DNA of 64,000 nucleotides, from NCBI GenBank assembly GCA_037043015.1, contig CM073324.1, forward strand, positions 8,763,013 to 8,827,012. Reading direction: 5' to 3'. The notes under the pieces are model-generated. The model ran no database searches, was not told where the DNA came from, and worked only from the letters and a program-made list of their open reading frames with translations. Position numbers and translations under genes: made by a program. This document shows positions 36,734 to 52,546 of the stretch, one piece after another; position 1 is the stretch's first letter; the number at the start of each line of letters is the position of its first letter. This DNA comes from Bryum argenteum (taxonomy: Eukaryota; Streptophyta; Bryopsida; Bryales; Bryaceae).

Positions 36734-38301
36734 CCCTTCACCGGGTCGAACGTGGAAAAATCGACAATTTAGATGACTGTATCACCTTTGAAGAGCCATA
36801 ACTTTCTCATTGGGAGTCTGTATTGGGTAAATGCACTCAAGTTGCGTCCTAAATCAAGTCTAGATTATGTGGTAAAATTTGCGTACCCATGCACTGAAGT
36901 AGGAATTAATGGCAAGCATTTTAGTGAAGGCAGCTCTTGTTTTTGAGTTGGTCAATCATGGGGCATATTTTGTCATTGAGAGGCTATTATGGGAAATCCA
37001 AAAGATGTTCTTATGAATTTTTTTTACATAATCATCAATCATGATTTGAAGATGAAAGCTAACAACTTTCTAGTTCAAAATTTTCGGATTCAATTTCTTT
37101 TGGTATTTGGTTTTGCGATGAAGTTTCTACAATAAAAAAAAGTGAATAAATGGATTATTTGTGAGGAGTTATATCTCCTTCTTCCACGGTTGGATTTTGA
37201 CTTTATTTTTTAGAATGTACTCCAATTAGAGTGTAGCTTTAGTGGTAGAAACCTTGAGAATATCAAAGAAATAGTGATGATGAGGCATACATTTGAATGC
37301 AAAGGGTTGAGGTTTGGGCTATTTTTGCTTTGTAAATGTTTCGGCACTTGTTACCATTACAAGGCTATTATTTGTGCAGAGATTTTTTTCTCATGGATTT
37401 TTTTGTTCAAGGGTGTTATTGAGATGAAGGTAATCATCTTTGTGAATCGTGGCTTTTTCATTGCAATAAGTCTATTGGTAGCATATTTACTTCAAAGTGA
37501 AAATGTTGAGATTTTGTGATGTTTTTTGAGTATTAACCCCTAAATCTTCTTGGTGCTTTTTGGGAGCTTGAAACCTCAAAACTGCGATTCTCTACCTCTA
37601 AGCACTCGTGGGGGTGTGAACCAATATTTTTTCCTCTTTCAAAACTTCCAACCGTAAGATCTTGTACCTAAGAATATGCTTGATTATTGTTTAAAAAATT
37701 GACCGTTGGATGTTTACCATTTGAGAGATCATAACATCCAAAGTTTGTCTCCCAAATTTTTTTGGGCATTGCGAAGATTGGTTTTGAAATTTTTGGAGGC
37801 TGCCCTTGTAAAATTGGTATACTTTTTGACTTGAATCACTTTGAAATTTGAGTAGTGATTTAGTAATATACATGTTTCAAGAAACAATTTTTTTTTTTTA
37901 AAGTTACTCTTTTAAGCTGCCCCATCTCGGCTCGCAACCCAAAGGTCGTCCTAGAAGACTCAAAAATTGAAATTTGACATTGCAAATTTTACCACATATA
38001 CTTTGGAGTATAAGGAGGACCCAATAAAACTCTTAGGCAAAATATTATTTCAAACTCCTTCATCTAGGCTGCCCGGAATTGCAAAAACTCATTTCAGGCT
38101 TCAAGGAGAGTTAGGGGTTAAATATGATATTTTCTCGCAATCTATGAGGCTTTATGACTCAAGATTTGAACCACATGATGTTCAATATGTCTACTACAAG
38201 GTTGTATGGTTGAGATCCGAATACATACCTTAATTTCCACTTATGACACTTTTTTTGAGAATGTGTTCTTAACTTTACTAATGAGTCAAACCATTTGGGG
38301 G
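36734..38301. mobile_element. TTAA family-1 element, disrupted by a nested TTAA element
   Basis: Body matches 13802-14774 in order (GAAGAGCCATAACTT, AACAACTTTCTAGTT, GAGGAGTTATATCTCCTTC, TCGCAATCTATGAGG). The right end CCATTTGGGGG precedes TTAA at 38302-38305; the left end is decayed (TTATCCC). A second element sits inside at 37537-38117. The ORF at 37274-37519 is a diverged relative of the 77-codon ORFs of the other family-1 copies. Confidence 0.72.
37537..38117. mobile_element. 581-bp TTAA-flanked element nested in family-1 copy
   Basis: Left end CCCCTAAATCTTCTTGG after TTAA (37533-37536); right end CAAGGAGAGTTAGGGG before TTAA (38118-38121). Removing it restores the family-1 sequence across the junction (GAGTATTAA then ATATGAT..CTCGCAATC). 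Confidence 0.8.
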
Positions 38302-38305
38302 TTAA

Positions 38306-40120
38306 TTCACGTTTAAACATTCCGTAAACATTGCTACCTAGTTGACACAACTTCAAAATTTGCTATTTCAAAATTTTGATAGACGTTGGTTCAATTACGA
38401 TTTCAAAAATTGACGGATTGATGATTGACATGACAAGGTATCACATCAATAATATGTTCACTTCTTGTATTATGAACTTAAAATCTTAAGTAACATAGTA
38501 ATCTCAGGGGAATGTTCACAACCATTTGAAAATATGATAGTTAGTAGAACTTATTTAAGTTCTCAAAGGGTTAATTTGACCGGAATGTGCAAACTCATAA
38601 CCACTTGAATTGGTACTTATAAAATGAAATAAAAAATAGAATAAAAGAAAGAAAGAACAAAAAAATTCTTAGAAGATAGTCAAGTGAGTAATTAAATTGT
38701 TCTCTTGTAGTGGCCATTGAGGTAAAGACATTACGAATAGACGCTGTATTCACGCCAATCTCTTATTCGAGATTGGAGTTCTTATATATGTTCTCTTGTA
38801 TCAAAAATTTGAATAGGACACACTTCACGTACACATACAATAGAAACCAAAACTATCATTGCCCTTTTTGAGATGTATAATAATGTAAATATACAAGTAT
38901 GTTAATGACACAATTTAAGCACCATCAACTACTAAAAAGTTGGCGACAAGATCAAATGAGAAAGGGGTGATGTGAATAATTTATAACAACACTAACAAAG
39001 ATTAGATGCTATACAAAAATTCTACTTGCATTAGTGAAGATCTCTTGGAAGTCTGTTGGCATCCTTGTGATCAACTTCTATCAAGTATGACGACTAGGGA
39101 CCAAACACCCAGTTTTGATCGAACTGGGCACCAAAGTTTTACTCCAAAATAGAATTAGGGACTGGATTCAAAAATGCATGATTTTTAGGGTTTTAAGAGT
39201 TTGCTCCCCAATTCAACTTGGTGCCTCGTCCGCAACGTCATGCGCGGAAGGCTGAGTGATTTGGTCCCTGGTTTACATTTGGTCTCTAGTTTGGGGCATT
39301 TGGTCCCTGTCCGTTCTACTTAGAGGATAACTGAAACATGGCACAAAACAACGGATTGGGGACCAACTCGGGTCCAAACTGGGACTACTTAGCGGATTTC
39401 TTTAATATCTCAAACTTAAATTGAAAATCTCCTTTTGAAGTGAATATGAATTGAAGGTAATCTAAGGTAGTTTGAATTGAAGGTAATGTAAGGTAGTTTG
39501 GTTTGAAGATAATGTAAGGTCTTGCTAAACCATAGGGGAAAATTGCCAAGGCTATAAGTACATTTGGAATTCATAGTGTCACATTTTCGTGTCTACATTT
39601 CAATACTAAAACTACCAAATTGACTGCTAATGTTGACTCTATATAATTTACTTTTAGAAAAGAATCTCTAAAAAGTAAATTTTCAATGATATGACTACTT
39701 AAGTTGAAAATAACGTGGCAATTACTTCATAATGTAACTTATAGATTAATCGAGGACTTAGATGAATGGTTCTACCATGATGTCACAAAAACAAAATATA
39801 CCACTATTATATTGATAAGCACCTTGAATATGCCAAATGTAAACTTTACCTCATTAATACTAAATCAAGGTAGTATGTTCTCTCAAATCTACCCCTCAAG
39901 GTAGATGTGAGAGAACCTACTCGACAATTATAATGGAACAGAGGGAGTACCATACAAGGACGTGAGAATGGCAAAACTTAATTATATTAAAAACCGCCTA
40001 AAGTTTTCGTAAATTTTCGTTAAATTTTTTTCAAAAGTTTGAAGAATTATGAAATGACTTTGCCAAATAATGATTGAATATTGTATTTAAGTTTAATTAA
40101 AAACAAAAAATGTGCTTTGT
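38306..40120. other. AT-rich intergenic sequence
   Basis: No gene supported. Repeated GGGACCAAA / TTTGGTCCC words occur at 39090-39370 without clear termini, and a Stowaway-like relic is listed at 39871. Confidence 0.5.
39871..39947. mobile_element. truncated Stowaway-like MITE
   Basis: TAGTATGTTCTCTCAAATCT, GGTAGATGTGAGAGAAC and the end CAGAGGGAG|TA match the element in SAP18 intron 5; the left terminus is missing. Confidence 0.7.
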
Positions 40121-40951
40121 ACCTTAAACGCTGAAGTCGACTAAGGATTGATTGTCATCGATTAGAGTTTAGACTTTGGTCAACCTCTCGTCTTCTTAAT
40201 TTATCTTGCAAGAAGTTGAATCTTATTTATAGGCTGCAGAGTTTTTTCATAGCTTTCTAAAATGTCCTTTATGCTTCATATTTCATTATACCTTAGGAGA
40301 TATTTACATTTGTAGTTTGAAAACTCTATTTGAAATCTGCTCAAAATTGTCCAAATTGCCCAAACTACGATACATGCTCACTTATTCTCAAATCTGCCCC
40401 AAACCTATTAAATCACAGAAACTTCAAACATTGACCAAAATGTGATTTTACTTCTTTTTTTCAAGTTTTGTTTTCGGTACATGTAAAAAGGTTTTGAGGC
40501 ACAATCACAGCGTACAAATATTCAATTCAATTAATCTTCACATGCTATTTTTATTGTCAAAGGATCGACCTTTGTAGTTCAATTTTAGCATTGCCCGATG
40601 TGAATAACCAAGCATTTCTTTAGGTTTTTACAGGTAGTACGAAGGTAAAAATTGCATAGACATGTTCCTAATTCACTCAAGAACAACAATTTGAAGAGCC
40701 TTATATCAAATTTTCCACCAAAAGTGGTTCTCCATGCCCTCAAAATACTAGTTACCCTTTTTACAACAAGGGAAGAAAACTTCTTCTCCAACTTTGAACA
40801 TTACGACCTTACTATCCGTAAGGAATTTGAATACGAGATTTTGTACACATATAAGTAAGGTACTAGTAAACTCTACACTAGCTAAATTTTAAAAACCGGA
40901 GACTAATCAAATAGTAACCAACTAGAATATGGCCTAAGTCGACTTTAAGGA
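40121..40951. mobile_element. TTAA family-2 element
   Basis: Right end GTCGACTTTAAGGA precedes TTAA at 40952-40955; left end CCTTAAACGCTGAAGTCGAC is imperfect. The interior follows 56597-57479 closely (GATTTTACTTCTTTT, TAGACATGTTCCTAA, AAATTGC). The ORF at 40652-40858 (HVPNSLKNNNLKS.., DLTIRKEFE) resembles that at 57145-57357. Confidence 0.65.
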
Positions 40952-41355
40952 TTAATGATTACTGAAACAACCTAAGTATAGAAATTATGATATAAACATA
41001 TATAAACATAAACATTCTCTTTTCTAATATAATATAAAGGACAAACATGATTTTCTTATTTTATATGAAGGTCAATGCACTATATATTATTATATAACTC
41101 GAAGCATCCGGCAGCTTCCAAGATTCCGCCGCCACTGTAGAATCGGCTGACTTGTAATTGGCTGCCATATCTCCCTGAGTAGTTAACTTACTAGTAAGTT
41201 ACCAGTAGTAACTTAACACCCTGCACACACCTTCGTAGTCGTCGTCCTCGTCCTAGGAGCTCCCCCTTCAATGCGCTTGTACAAAGGGAAGGGCCGGACA
41301 CACTTTTTACCGGTTTGTATGAAATTTGGCTGCCGTCTTGGAGCTCCCTTGAGCT

Positions 41356-44300
41356 ATGGCTGCGCCTCATCGCTACCTCGATGTCTTCGGGGTCTTCGTT
41401 CTCCTCCTGTCGATCTCCCGCTTCGCTACCTCTGAGGTTTTCTTCGAAGAGCGTTTCGAAGGTGACCGACCGCCATCCCTTTCCTCTGCACTTCCTTTGC
41501 ATTCTTTTCGTGGCCTCAATGGCTGGCGATCGCATTCCGAGGTCTCTAGGGCTTCGAAATGTCATTGTCGGTGTGTTCTTGGATCTTTATCTTTGCCGCC
41601 ATTTTGTATCTATGGCATCGCGGATAGGTGACAGGGATGTTTAGACTGTCGGTAATTGCGTGATCGGGGATAGGTGGCAGAACACTTTGTTCTTGAGTTC
41701 TTTCTGCTCATTTTCGGGTGAGTGAGGTAAAGGTTTGAGTCTAATTTGAACGGTATATGAACTATTGAATTGGTGCAAATGCTTTAATGTATCGTTGTTA
41801 AAGTTTGAATCAGTCTGAATGGCGGGGGTTTAGAGTGTAAGACAAGGGAGTAGAGAGTGGCGCTACTGCTGAGTGGCGAAGATAATCTTGCTGGCTGTCG
41901 TTTTGAGATTCTTAGCTCTAGTGATAGTAAAGTTTTAGCAAGTAGTTCAAGCGTCACTGTGAAAGGGTGTTTCTTGCTCATCAGCAGAATTGAACTAACG
42001 GTATTCTTTGATTGTGAAGACGGATGGGAGAGCCGTTGGGTGGTGTCGGACTGGAAGAAGAACGAAGGTCTCAATGGAGGTTTTGTGCATACAGCTGGCA
42101 AGTGGTATGGCGACAAGGATGATAAAGGTTTGTGGTGATGAAACTTTGTGTAATGTATCTTGGTTGAAAGAATCACTCCCGACAAGTTTGTATGATTCTA
42201 CCGATTCCCTCGCTTGACAAGGTAGGAGTGATGCACTTTTTACTGCTCAATCTCAACTTCGGTTCCTTGTTATTTTTTTGCAGGAATTCAAACATCACCA
42301 GATTCACGATATCACGCCATCAGTGCGCGGATGCCTGAATTTAGTAACAAGGGCCGCACCCTCGTACTCCAATACCAAGTCAAGCATGAACAAGATATCG
42401 AATGTGGGGGTGGCTATGTGAAACTAATGAGTGGTCCAGTGAATCAAAAGCATTTTGGTGGTGATACCCCTTACAGGTGAGGCTCACATGTAGCTGGTCT
42501 GGTTTTATTCATTACTTTAGGGGTTGTGGACTAATTATATGTGATCGTCGTGATCCATAATCTGATGGTGCAGAAAAATGATGTCAGAAGTTGCAGTCGA
42601 GATGTCTAGCTGGTTGCTAAGATTTGTAATGTGCTGTGGTCGTGAAATCGTATCGTGAAGTAGGCATGTACGTTGCTTGATTCATGTACTTGAGGTTGTT
42701 GGGAATTCTGCCACCACATCGAAGGCCGGAAACGTACTCATTCTAGTCTCATTCAGTTCTATATATATAAAAAGTATAGCCTTCCTCACATCACAGGAGT
42801 AGTTTCTAGTATCTGAGACTAGTTTCTCCCCTTGGCATAATGATGAAATGAGCAAGTAGCAATTGCTGTGGTCTGATTGTGCAGTATTATGTTTGGGCCT
42901 GATATCTGCGGTTCACAAACCAAAAAAGTGCACGCCATCATTTGGTACAAGGGAAAGAATTATGAACTGAAGAAGACAGTGGAGTGCATGACTGACAAGC
43001 TATCCCACGTCTACACGTTCATTATCAAACCAGATGCTACCTATAGTATTTTGATCGATAACAGAGAGAAGGAATCAGGCAGCATCGCTAAAGATTGGGA
43101 ATTATTGCCACCCAGGAAAATCAAGGATTCGAAGGTATATCATTGTAAAGGTCTTGTTTATCACGGGCTTGTTGCAATTGTAGTCGTGTTCTGCTATCTC
43201 TTGTAGTAAGTCTACGTCAAGATTTACTATTTCGTGCTGTGTTTCGTTGTGCTTATTTCCTATGCTGGTCGGGTGTTTTCAGCCAGATGACTGGGATGAT
43301 CAGGAATTTATTCCAGACCCCGAGCACAAAAAACCTGAGGTACCACTCTGCTCCTTCTTAAAATTTCGTCGCTAACCTACTAATTTTTTTTGACATGAGC
43401 TGAATTTTTGCTTTTGTCGCCACCACTCATCGATACAGTCGTATCTGACATGTTGCTTCACGAATTCTAAACTATTTGTTGCGAACTCTATACTCTACTG
43501 TGTAGGACTACGATTCCATCCTCAAGGATATCCCAGATCCGGATGCTGAGAGGGTATGCAACTTCTGAGCTGATCTTGTTTATACCGGTGTATGTGGTGA
43601 TGATTTAATTCTGCTCATTCGGACAGAGGTCGAAGTATGTGTTGCTGTACTCGGCGATCAAGGAGAACATTGCTTCATCTACAAGGAATCATGGAAATTT
43701 GACTTTTTGCTCATTTACAATGGTCGACTTGAAGGAAAAAAACTGAGCTGAATTTGGATTCTTTGGGTATAGGATTCGCGTTTCAGGAATGATGATAAAG
43801 AACCTTAACGTCGTTGTATTTTGTGAAGCCGAATGCAATGCCTTCAGGTTTTGTAACCTGGAAGTAGCTTTGATTGTGAGTGTTCGTTGCAGCCCGAGGA
43901 CTGGGACGATGAAAATGATGGAGAGTGGGAAGTTCCATTGATCCCCAACCCAGATTACCAAGGGCCTTGGACTCAAAGGGTAACGATCCGATGTTAGAAT
44001 GTCAGTGTACATCATTATAGAAGTTCTTTCCTGGTATTAAAATTTGGCGTTCAGGGTTAAGAAATGAGTATGTATATATGTCGTCATGCTAGTTCGAGGC
44101 AAATATTTCTGAAGAAGAAGTTGGTTCCATCAAAGTCAGTTCATTATGAGCTTCTTGTCGTTATTTACTTACCAAGCAACTTGGAAACAATGTGGTACTG
44201 AGAGTGTTGAGCTTGTGTAAGCAAGTTTCTGTTATCTGTCAAACAAGGTTGATTACTTGGGCTGTGGTATGGTTCTGCAGACTATGAAGAACCCCAATTA

Positions 44301-45799
44301 CATGGGCAAATGGAAGGCACCTCTAATTGACAACCCAGGTAAACGACTGCATATGCTATCTTTTCTATCCCACAGCATGTTCAGTGTTTCTTCTGCGTGT
44401 GCGAGGTCCTTGGTATGAACTGATTTGGTAATGAAACAGAATTCAAAGACGATCCAGATCTATACGTTTTGCCTCCAGTACAGTATTTCGGCATGGAGCT
44501 ATGGCAGGTATGTAGGTTCTTTGTGAGTTCAGCTACAATTTTCCGAAGCCTGATGCATTGTTTGGAGTTCTGAGTCTTGCTCGGTGTGCAACTGACCTCG
44601 AATTTATGCTCATCAGGTCAAGGCAGGATCAATTTTTGACAATATTCTAGTAACAGATGATCCTGAATATGCGAAGCAGTTTGCAGAAGAGACTTGGGGG
44701 GAAATCAAGGAAGTAAGTCCTCTGAGGCAGTGATATTTTGCATATTCTGCTGTTATGTACTCATCAACATACGTCAGTTTTAGTCATTATTTACGTACTA
44801 ATTTATTGTAACACGAATAGGGTGAGAAAGAGATGTTTGACGAAATCGACAGCAAGAGACAGGAAGAAAAGAAGGTGCGTTTCCTTATACAATAGTTACA
44901 ATGTGTAGATGGATTGACACGGTAAGTTACTCTAGATTCTTCATAGAATTTTCAGGTGTAGTCCTCTTTTGAGGTCTGCAATTTGACCCAGTCAACAACT
45001 TTTTATCACATGACTTTTTATCACATGGCTTTTTAGAGAGCTCAGAAACGGTAGGTAGTGACTGGCACGAGTCCAGGAGTGCTTTTTGTTTCTTTTTTCT
45101 TTTCTTTTCTTTCTGCGCAATTGAAAGTGAAAAGGTTACAAGCCCTCATCAGAGATGCTTCAGAGCCAAGGAATGACTTTCTTTTGAGCCTATTTTTGTG
45201 GAAGAACAACACAGTAAAAGGTCAAGTCGGTAATTGAATTTAAGATGTTTTCTGCTTAGAGGGATGCCCAAGCCAATCGCGCTAATATTGATCCTAGGAG
45301 CCGGTCTAGACACTATGACAGCCGGCTTAGACATCCTAAAATGCGCCCAGATGATCGGAGGAGACCTGCACCTCCCAAGGTAGATAGTGGTTGTGACTTC
45401 AGATACTCAGCTTTCCAAGAGTGTCTATTGTAGGATTTTTTTATTACTATCGGTTCATTTTTTTTCACTGTTTTGTATCTTCTGTTTTACTTAGGGCCGT
45501 CCTCTACATACGTTAATGTTTTTTCTGCAATGTGCCTTCAGCCCGACATAAGATATCCGCGCGACATGGACGATTATGGCGATGATGACGATGATGACGA
45601 TGATGTGAGTACACTGCTTGTAAATCTGCCCTTCGTTACTACATGTCTTGATGTAAGAATGGTTCTGTAGGGATCAAGATGTTACGTTTCTCAGATTTCT
45701 GTAGGTGACCGGACTGTAATTTGACATCCAAGTTACTCTGAACAATTACGTGCCTTACGATTTGTCATTGGACTTGTGTAGGAGCACGATGAGCTTTGA
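41356..45799 (+). CDS. CRT3: calreticulin, CRT3-like, HDEL-terminated
   Basis: Fifteen exons: 41356-41461, 42020-42127, 42284-42476, 42885-43134, 43283-43339, 43506-43553, 43893-43979, 44281-44338, 44440-44507, 44617-44712, 44821-44874, 45037-45050, 45262-45379, 45542-45604, 45782-45799; 1338 bases, 445 residues. Signal peptide about 1-26 ([14 protein letters not shown]). N-domain with both family signatures ([15 protein letters not shown] and IMFGPDICG). P-domain about 220-310: [21 protein letters not shown], then NPDYQGPW and NPNYMGKW repeats. The C-domain is unusual in order: a basic stretch (380-419, [20 protein letters not shown]) followed by eight Asp and HDEL. A basic C-region fits CRT3, the plant form known for folding receptor kinases in the ER, rather than CRT1/2. 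Exon 12 is only 14 bases; its acceptor at the next junction (AG at 45260-45261) was chosen to keep frame. Ca2+-binding ER lectin chaperone for monoglucosylated glycoproteins. Confidence 0.93.
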
Positions 45800-46382
45800 T
45801 TCCTTCACCGGTACATTCAACAAGGAAATTCGGAGACGCCATTTAGGAAAAGGCCCAATTTTGAGTACACGACCAGAGCCGATGTGTCCTGTTTGTCAAT
45901 TACGATATAGTTAGCCTCTAGCTAAGTCATGAACACTGGGGGTCTGCTGTACTACCGGACAAACACTGCTTGAATTCTACGGACGTTTTCTTTGAATTTG
46001 CCGTTATTGTTTTCAATGCTCTTGACCCTTCAATAACGGTTGTCCGTTAACGAAAACTTCATGCATAACATTGGTTTCGGAGTTTGTGATCTGGGGAGTT
46101 TCATTCATCAACCTCGTGAGACTATTCGCAGGATTTTACTGTTGGCGTCAGGGATATGAAGTGATTCCGACTCGCTGATTGACAATTTCAAGGATTGGCC
46201 ACTGCAAATGTGGGTGATTTGTCCTACATGAGTCGACTAGAGAATTCATACTGGAAGCCTTATCATCACGCACTACCTGCAGATTCTGAATACCGGTAAG
46301 CATGAATGGGCTGCAGTGAAGATCTAGTTCGCAGAATACTGTTGACAGAACAAGTTTCCCCCATCACATAATATGTCATTAC
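45800..46382. other. 3' flank of calreticulin gene
   Basis: Probable 3' UTR for the first 200-400 bases; no other gene recognised. Confidence 0.45.
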
Positions 46383-46480
46383 TTAACCCTTCAGTGCCCA
46401 AGCAAAAGTCCCTCGGGCATGATTCGCACATAATCGTCTCTTCAACTTAGCCCAAATTGAAATGAGGCATTTTTGTCTTT
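46383..46480. mobile_element. left end of a TTAA family-3 element, right end not found
   Basis: TTAA at 46383-46386 is followed by CCCTTCAGTGCCCAAGC and CCTCGGGCATGATTC, resembling the start of 17429-17790. No matching GGGTTAA end was found downstream, so the element is truncated or ends beyond recognition. Confidence 0.5.
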
Positions 46481-46799
46481 TTATACTATCCAAACATTAG
46501 CACTACACGTAAATGCAAGCCATGGTCTTTTAATTCACTTATACAAGGGGTTTTAAAAAACATGAAGTAAAGTGACCAAGGAACAAGACAAAGTAAATCA
46601 CTTGAATAGAAAATAAGATGTGTTTCATATGATAGACATACAAACTTTTCAAACCTCATATACAAACACTACGTGATAGAATGAAGCACTATGTACCTTT
46701 CACAATCAGTTGTCATCAGTTGATGGGATTGCAGAGTATAAAATGTCTTCTCAAGGTTGGAAGCATGGAACTGTCTTGTCACCTTTTCTTTTCAGGTTT

Positions 46800-47060
46800 C
46801 AGGGTTGCACGCATGTAAGTAACTTTTTTGGATTGCACGTTGTAAGCAATAGCATGCTTGACTCTTGACTGGTCTCAAGGGTTGCACACCTCAGTTGTCT
46901 ATTCAAAATTGCATGTTGTGATTGTGAGATCTATTTCCACTAATTTGCATGCTTGTGATTGCTAGATCTTTTAAAATGGTTTGAGATCCCTTCCTAATCA
47001 GTTGCATGCTAATGTGAGATTCCTTCTCACTCACTTACATGCAATCAATCTGAGTCTAAT
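46800..47060. repeat. degenerate repeat with GTTGCA(C/T)GC motif
   Basis: TTGCACGCATGTAAG, TTGCACGTTGTAAGC, TTGCACACCTCAG, TTGCATGTTGTGATTGTGAG and TTGCATGCTTGTGATTG recur at 40-60 base spacing. The motif is the same as at 2420-2640. Confidence 0.55.
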
Positions 47061-47419
47061 CAATGCATCACAAGTTTATAAACAAAATACTATTACCTCA
47101 TTTCAAATATTGATAAAAAAAATAAAACTTGACACACATTATTTTTCTACTATGTTTCAATATTTGGGAATTAAAACTTCCCACTCGGCTCGTATACAAA
47201 ACCTCTGCTCCTGTGCTTTGGTCATACCAAGCTCTCAAAATGCCACTTACAACCTCATTGAAAAAGTTGAGGTGATCGATAAGAAAATTTGAGGTTTAAA
47301 ATATTTTGTTATATGGTCTAAGATAATATCAATTCTTGTATAAAATTTTCCCAACCTTGACAAAAATAAAATAAAAAACCCAACACAAGTCTACAAGGAA
47401 CTCTAAAGAGCGCAACAAT

Positions 47420-47844
47420 CTTGTGGTAGATATCCAAAGATTGGGTTCAAAAGGGAATTTTAAAAAGTGGAAAAGGAAGCAAGAGAAGAATGTGAAAGTA
47501 CGGTAGTGGCAGGGGTGTCGGTCCAGCTGGGCGGCCAGACTTTGTCAAAATGCCGGGGGAAGGGAAAGGGAAAGGGCCGGTAGGGGGGGGACGGTCCCAA
47601 GAGTCACGGTCCAAGGTCCTACTGCCGCCCCGGCCATTGCTGGGTCCGACTGTGTCTTCCCCCCCCCTCTCCCTCGATCTAGCTCCTTCCCTCCCCTGCC
47701 TGCCTGCTAGGGTTAGCAAGCAAGCAAGCATCGGGATCCCCTTTTCCACTCTCGCTCCCCTCTTGCTTGCTCTCCCTCAGACACTCCCCTGTGTCTGTGT
47801 CCCGCTCTTGCTTCGCCCCAGCTCCGACACCGCAGGGTGCCGAA
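47420..47844 (+). promoter_or_regulatory. probable promoter and 5' UTR of PP2A gene
   Basis: The sequence turns abruptly GC-rich and C/T-rich at about 47500, immediately before the PP2A start, in contrast to the AT-rich flank. No TATA box was recognised; the transcription start cannot be fixed by eye. Confidence 0.45.
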
Positions 47845-50952
<3,108 letters not shown>

Positions 50953-52546
50953 TATGAATTCTGATGCAAGACTTTTCCATTCATTAGAGCGTGTTTGTCG
51001 TCGTCTTTGAGTCATTGTTGCATGATGGTCAAGGATGATCGAGGCTCGCCAAGGATTGACAGCCCGCATGGATGCTGAAAGAGCACGTCCCGTCATGTAA
51101 TTTATTGGGCCTGTAACCCTGGTGTTCACTTATAGCTGGATGTCGATTATATAGAGCTCTTCATTCACGAGTGTGCCCATGTGAGCAATCCCCCTCTTGC
51201 TAGTACTTTCATAGTTGAGGTTGGGAGCCTTAGGGTAGCAGCATTAGGCTCACACTATTTGAAACAAGTTGTGTTGATGAATACAATCGCTATTTTGAGC
51301 TTCTGATGTCGAGTTAAGACTTGTTGTCTGGCCCATTTTTAATATTCCTTTCTTGAAGAGATGTATCTATCTAATAGTGATGTATAGGAGTGATGATAAA
51401 TTGTAGTTCTAAATGTCGTCAAAATAGAACTTAACGAAGCGGAAATGTTTATTTTTGGGCCAATTACCAGCAATAAGTGACTGGGGCAAATTATAAGATA
51501 TGCTTAATGAATCACAGTATTTAGTAAGAAATCTTTTAGACTGGAATTGTAAGAGTTTTTCATGTATGACTCTTTCAGTTGTGAGAGAATGTGGAATAAT
51601 TCTTATAGTTTTGTGCCATGAAGGGGTCTTTAGAGATCCAAGTACTTCAAGGAAGCAATGTCTGTGTCATCAGAGATTGAAACTTCGAACTTCAGATTAT
51701 CAGGAAGTGATGAATTACGTTGTTTTCTTGCATTTTCAATTTGTTTTCTTTTTACTTTTTGAGGTTTTCGAATGCAATGACTTTAGATTTTAAATGGGAG
51801 TGATTTGAAAAACCAAAGGTTTCAGATGATGGTTCTCTCAGCATTCTCCAGGATCAAGTTTTGTGATCATTGTTGACATGGCACCCTCTTCAACTAATGT
51901 GATTGTTTAGTCTTGAAATTTTCTAGTGAAATAATCTGCATGTTTGCATTGTTGGGGAAGTTACGAAGTAATCAAATAACCTCATTGATTAGAGAATTAT
52001 CCAACACTTCATGTTAAAAAATTAAGTAGAAAAATTAAGTAGAATTGGTCCGGAATGACCTTGAACTGCCAGATGAGAGAGTGAGGTGCCGCTAACCGTG
52101 TAGTTGGGGGTTTGAAACTTGGTGGCAGTAGGTGGTTTATTCTACATAAAATCATCTTCTCATTTGATGAGTTCTTGCATGTGTTTATCAACATGCTTGT
52201 GTAAAAAAAAAAAAAAATCAATAAGTATCATCTATCATTCTTTACACAAATATACCTTTTTATCCATGTCTTGAAAATGGCAACTTTGAAGTACACAACC
52301 ACAACTTCAAGAATAGGATTCAATGTATACGAGAAAGTACTCAATAACTTTTATAAAGTTTGCATTGAAGGTTACTTTGAGAGTGGAATCTTAGTGTTGT
52401 GCTCGTTCAAGAGGATATAGTAGTTCAATGTGTTTTAACTTCAATTTAACTTTTTAATCAATTCTTTGTTATATGTGCAATAACAACCCCTGAAGGTCTA
52501 AGCGGGTAGGAAGCTTCAACTTTCCCACATATTTACCAAGTCTTTA
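50953..52546. other. PP2A 3' flank, no gene
   Basis: Probably includes the PP2A 3' UTR for a few hundred bases. The rest shows no supported feature. Confidence 0.5.

Noticed and set aside
39090-39370. GGGACCAAA / TTTGGTCCC words suggesting an element
   Set aside because: The words are scattered, with no terminal pair and no target duplication.
52070-52140. Possible tRNA-like sequence (GGGTTTGAAAC)
   Set aside because: No cloverleaf could be folded by eye.
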